64,000 nucleotides of DNA from NCBI RefSeq assembly GCF_008065115.1, contig NZ_CP042913.1, positions 3,941,658 through 4,005,657 of the forward strand. The letters run 5' to 3'. The DNA comes from Bythopirellula goksoeyrii (GTDB taxonomy: Bacteria; Planctomycetota; Planctomycetia; Pirellulales; Lacipirellulaceae). Below are positions 63,340 to 64,000 of the stretch, in pieces. The position numbers were made by a program, and so were the translations under genes. Positions within the stretch are counted from its first letter, which is position 1; each line of letters begins with the position of its first letter. The notes under the pieces were generated by a model that searched no databases, was not told the origin of the DNA, and worked only from the letters and a program-made list of their open reading frames with translations.

Positions 63340-63984
63340 CTATGTGAATCGCCGCCAAATGATCGTTCGATGGATGAGTGGAAATGAAAAAAGGATTGCG
63401 GATCCCGTTCGCTCCAATCCTGCCTTTTCGATCCCCCTATGCGATGGTTTGTACTCGACCTTGGTTTTCATCAAAACCCGGCGTACTCCCTGGGATCGAG
63501 CAACTAGGATGAGGTTGCGTATTGCCATGCCGTAAATCCCCTGGCCGCGAAATTCTGGCAAAGTTTCGCAAGCGGTAATCTCAGCTTCGTCTGGCTGTGC
63601 TTTAATTACCTGCGGTGGATCCTTTTGCATGGCATTCGCTGGCAGTAGCCAAGATATGTGGGCGAGTTGATCATCAACATATACACCGTATGCGTAGCTC
63701 TTACCGAAGCGATCCAATCGACTGCATTGACGCGCGCGGAAAGAACTATCACTAACAGTGATACTTCGCAAGTCGTCTGGCGAGAGTGCCTGGAATGTGA
63801 GCCCGATTTGCACCTCTGGTGGCCGAACAGCTTCCGTATCTATTGCGTATATACTAAAACGCGAAACTTGGCCGAACAACAAGTACAGAAATACTTTTCT
63901 GTCAGCACTAAATAATCGGATCGCCCGTTTGAATTTGCGACCCCAACTGACTCCTAAGAAAAAAGTGGCTTCTGGTAAGAGCAA
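63340..63984 (-). CDS. GNAT-type N-acetyltransferase, start near window edge
   Basis: A 214-residue frame with a GNAT fold in its second half: SYAYGVYVDDQLAHISWLL, EAEITACETLPEFRGQGIYG (the acetyl-CoA loop RGQGIYG) and AIRNLILVARSQGVRRVLMKT, followed by a typical last strand (KAGLERTGSAILFSF). The N-terminal 60 residues are hydrophobic and basic and do not match the fold; the true start may lie beyond base 64000. Role in sugar acetylation is suggested by context only. Confidence 0.75.
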   Translation of the reverse strand: MLLPEATFFLGVSWGRKFKRAIRLFSADRKVFLYLLFGQVSRFSIYAIDTEAVRPPEVQIGLTFQALSPDDLRSITVSDSSFRARQCSRLDRFGKSYAYGVYVDDQLAHISWLLPANAMQKDPPQVIKAQPDEAEITACETLPEFRGQGIYGMAIRNLILVARSQGVRRVLMKTKVEYKPSHRGIEKAGLERTGSAILFSFPLIHRTIIWRRFT

Positions 63985-64000
63985 TCGCGAGGCACCGAAT

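Noticed and set aside
1-64000. tRNA, rRNA, riboswitch or replication origin
   Set aside because: No cloverleaf, conserved rRNA segment, known aptamer core or DnaA-box cluster was recognised by eye; a covariance search would be needed to exclude them.

Overview
The window looks like chromosomal DNA from a planctomycete, probably of the Pirellulales type. Nine predicted secreted proteins end in PEP-CTERM-type sorting signals (VPEP, LPEP or VPEAST followed by a membrane segment and basic residues). Several carry a dockerin-like Asp-rich module (GDFDxDGDVDGxDFLxWQR), one begins with the planctomycete-type N-terminal motif SFESLEQRHMLSG, and an exosortase fused to a CPBP protease is present. No rRNA or tRNA gene was recognised.

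Layout. 0-8 kb: a PEP-CTERM protein, a zinc-ribbon protein, small secreted or membrane proteins and a 1270-residue secreted metalloprotease/adhesin. 8.1-9.8 kb: an IS4-family (Tn5-like) element with 36-bp inverted repeats. 10-17.7 kb: a minus-strand accessory block with two DNA methyltransferases, an ArdC-type antirestriction protein, a PIN/UPF0175 toxin-antitoxin pair and small genes, two of which have a long hairpin leader that holds the Shine-Dalgarno sequence. 18.3-19.8 kb: a group II intron 5' fragment, a truncated IS110 transposase and a truncated pRiA4b-ORF3-like gene. 19.8-23.6 kb: a SOUL-domain protein, an alpha/beta hydrolase, an IS1380 relic and a PEP-CTERM protein.

25.5-35.1 kb is a decaying island containing a type II-C CRISPR-Cas locus. 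A tyrosine-recombinase relic is followed by a 110-nt tracrRNA gene on the minus strand (promoter, full-length anti-repeat, nexus-like core, terminator), then an intact divergent cas9 (1087 aa, all RuvC and HNH residues present). Next come a full-length cas1 killed by two in-frame TGA codons, a cas2 with two nonsense codons and two frameshifts, and a two-spacer array. The effector half looks expressible while the spacer-acquisition half is dead. Broken genes flank it downstream: a sugar-binding protein with one TAG, an S8 peptidase fragment whose catalytic Ser is Arg, and a DegT-type aminotransferase remnant.

35.5-53.3 kb is a cell-surface region: a regulatory-like-domain protein and the tail of a second copy, exosortase E/protease, PEP-CTERM proteins, a GT39-type membrane glycosyltransferase and an ELWxxDGT-repeat protein. 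It also holds a striking tandem array of four cassettes, each pairing a small secreted Ser-rich protein of an unrecognised family with a PEP-CTERM protein. One small gene and its upstream DNA were duplicated recently.

53.5-64 kb is an exopolysaccharide locus: export lipoprotein, UDP-sugar epimerase, UDP-sugar dehydrogenase, WecB-type 2-epimerase, a formyltransferase-polysaccharide deacetylase fusion, a methyltransferase and a GNAT acetyltransferase. PEP-CTERM proteins, exosortase and exopolysaccharide genes are known to occur together, so 35-64 kb can be read as one envelope/matrix region. The most notable content is the CRISPR locus with a dead adaptation module and an apparently live effector and tracrRNA, followed by the tandem Ser-rich/PEP-CTERM cassettes and the hairpin-leader small genes.
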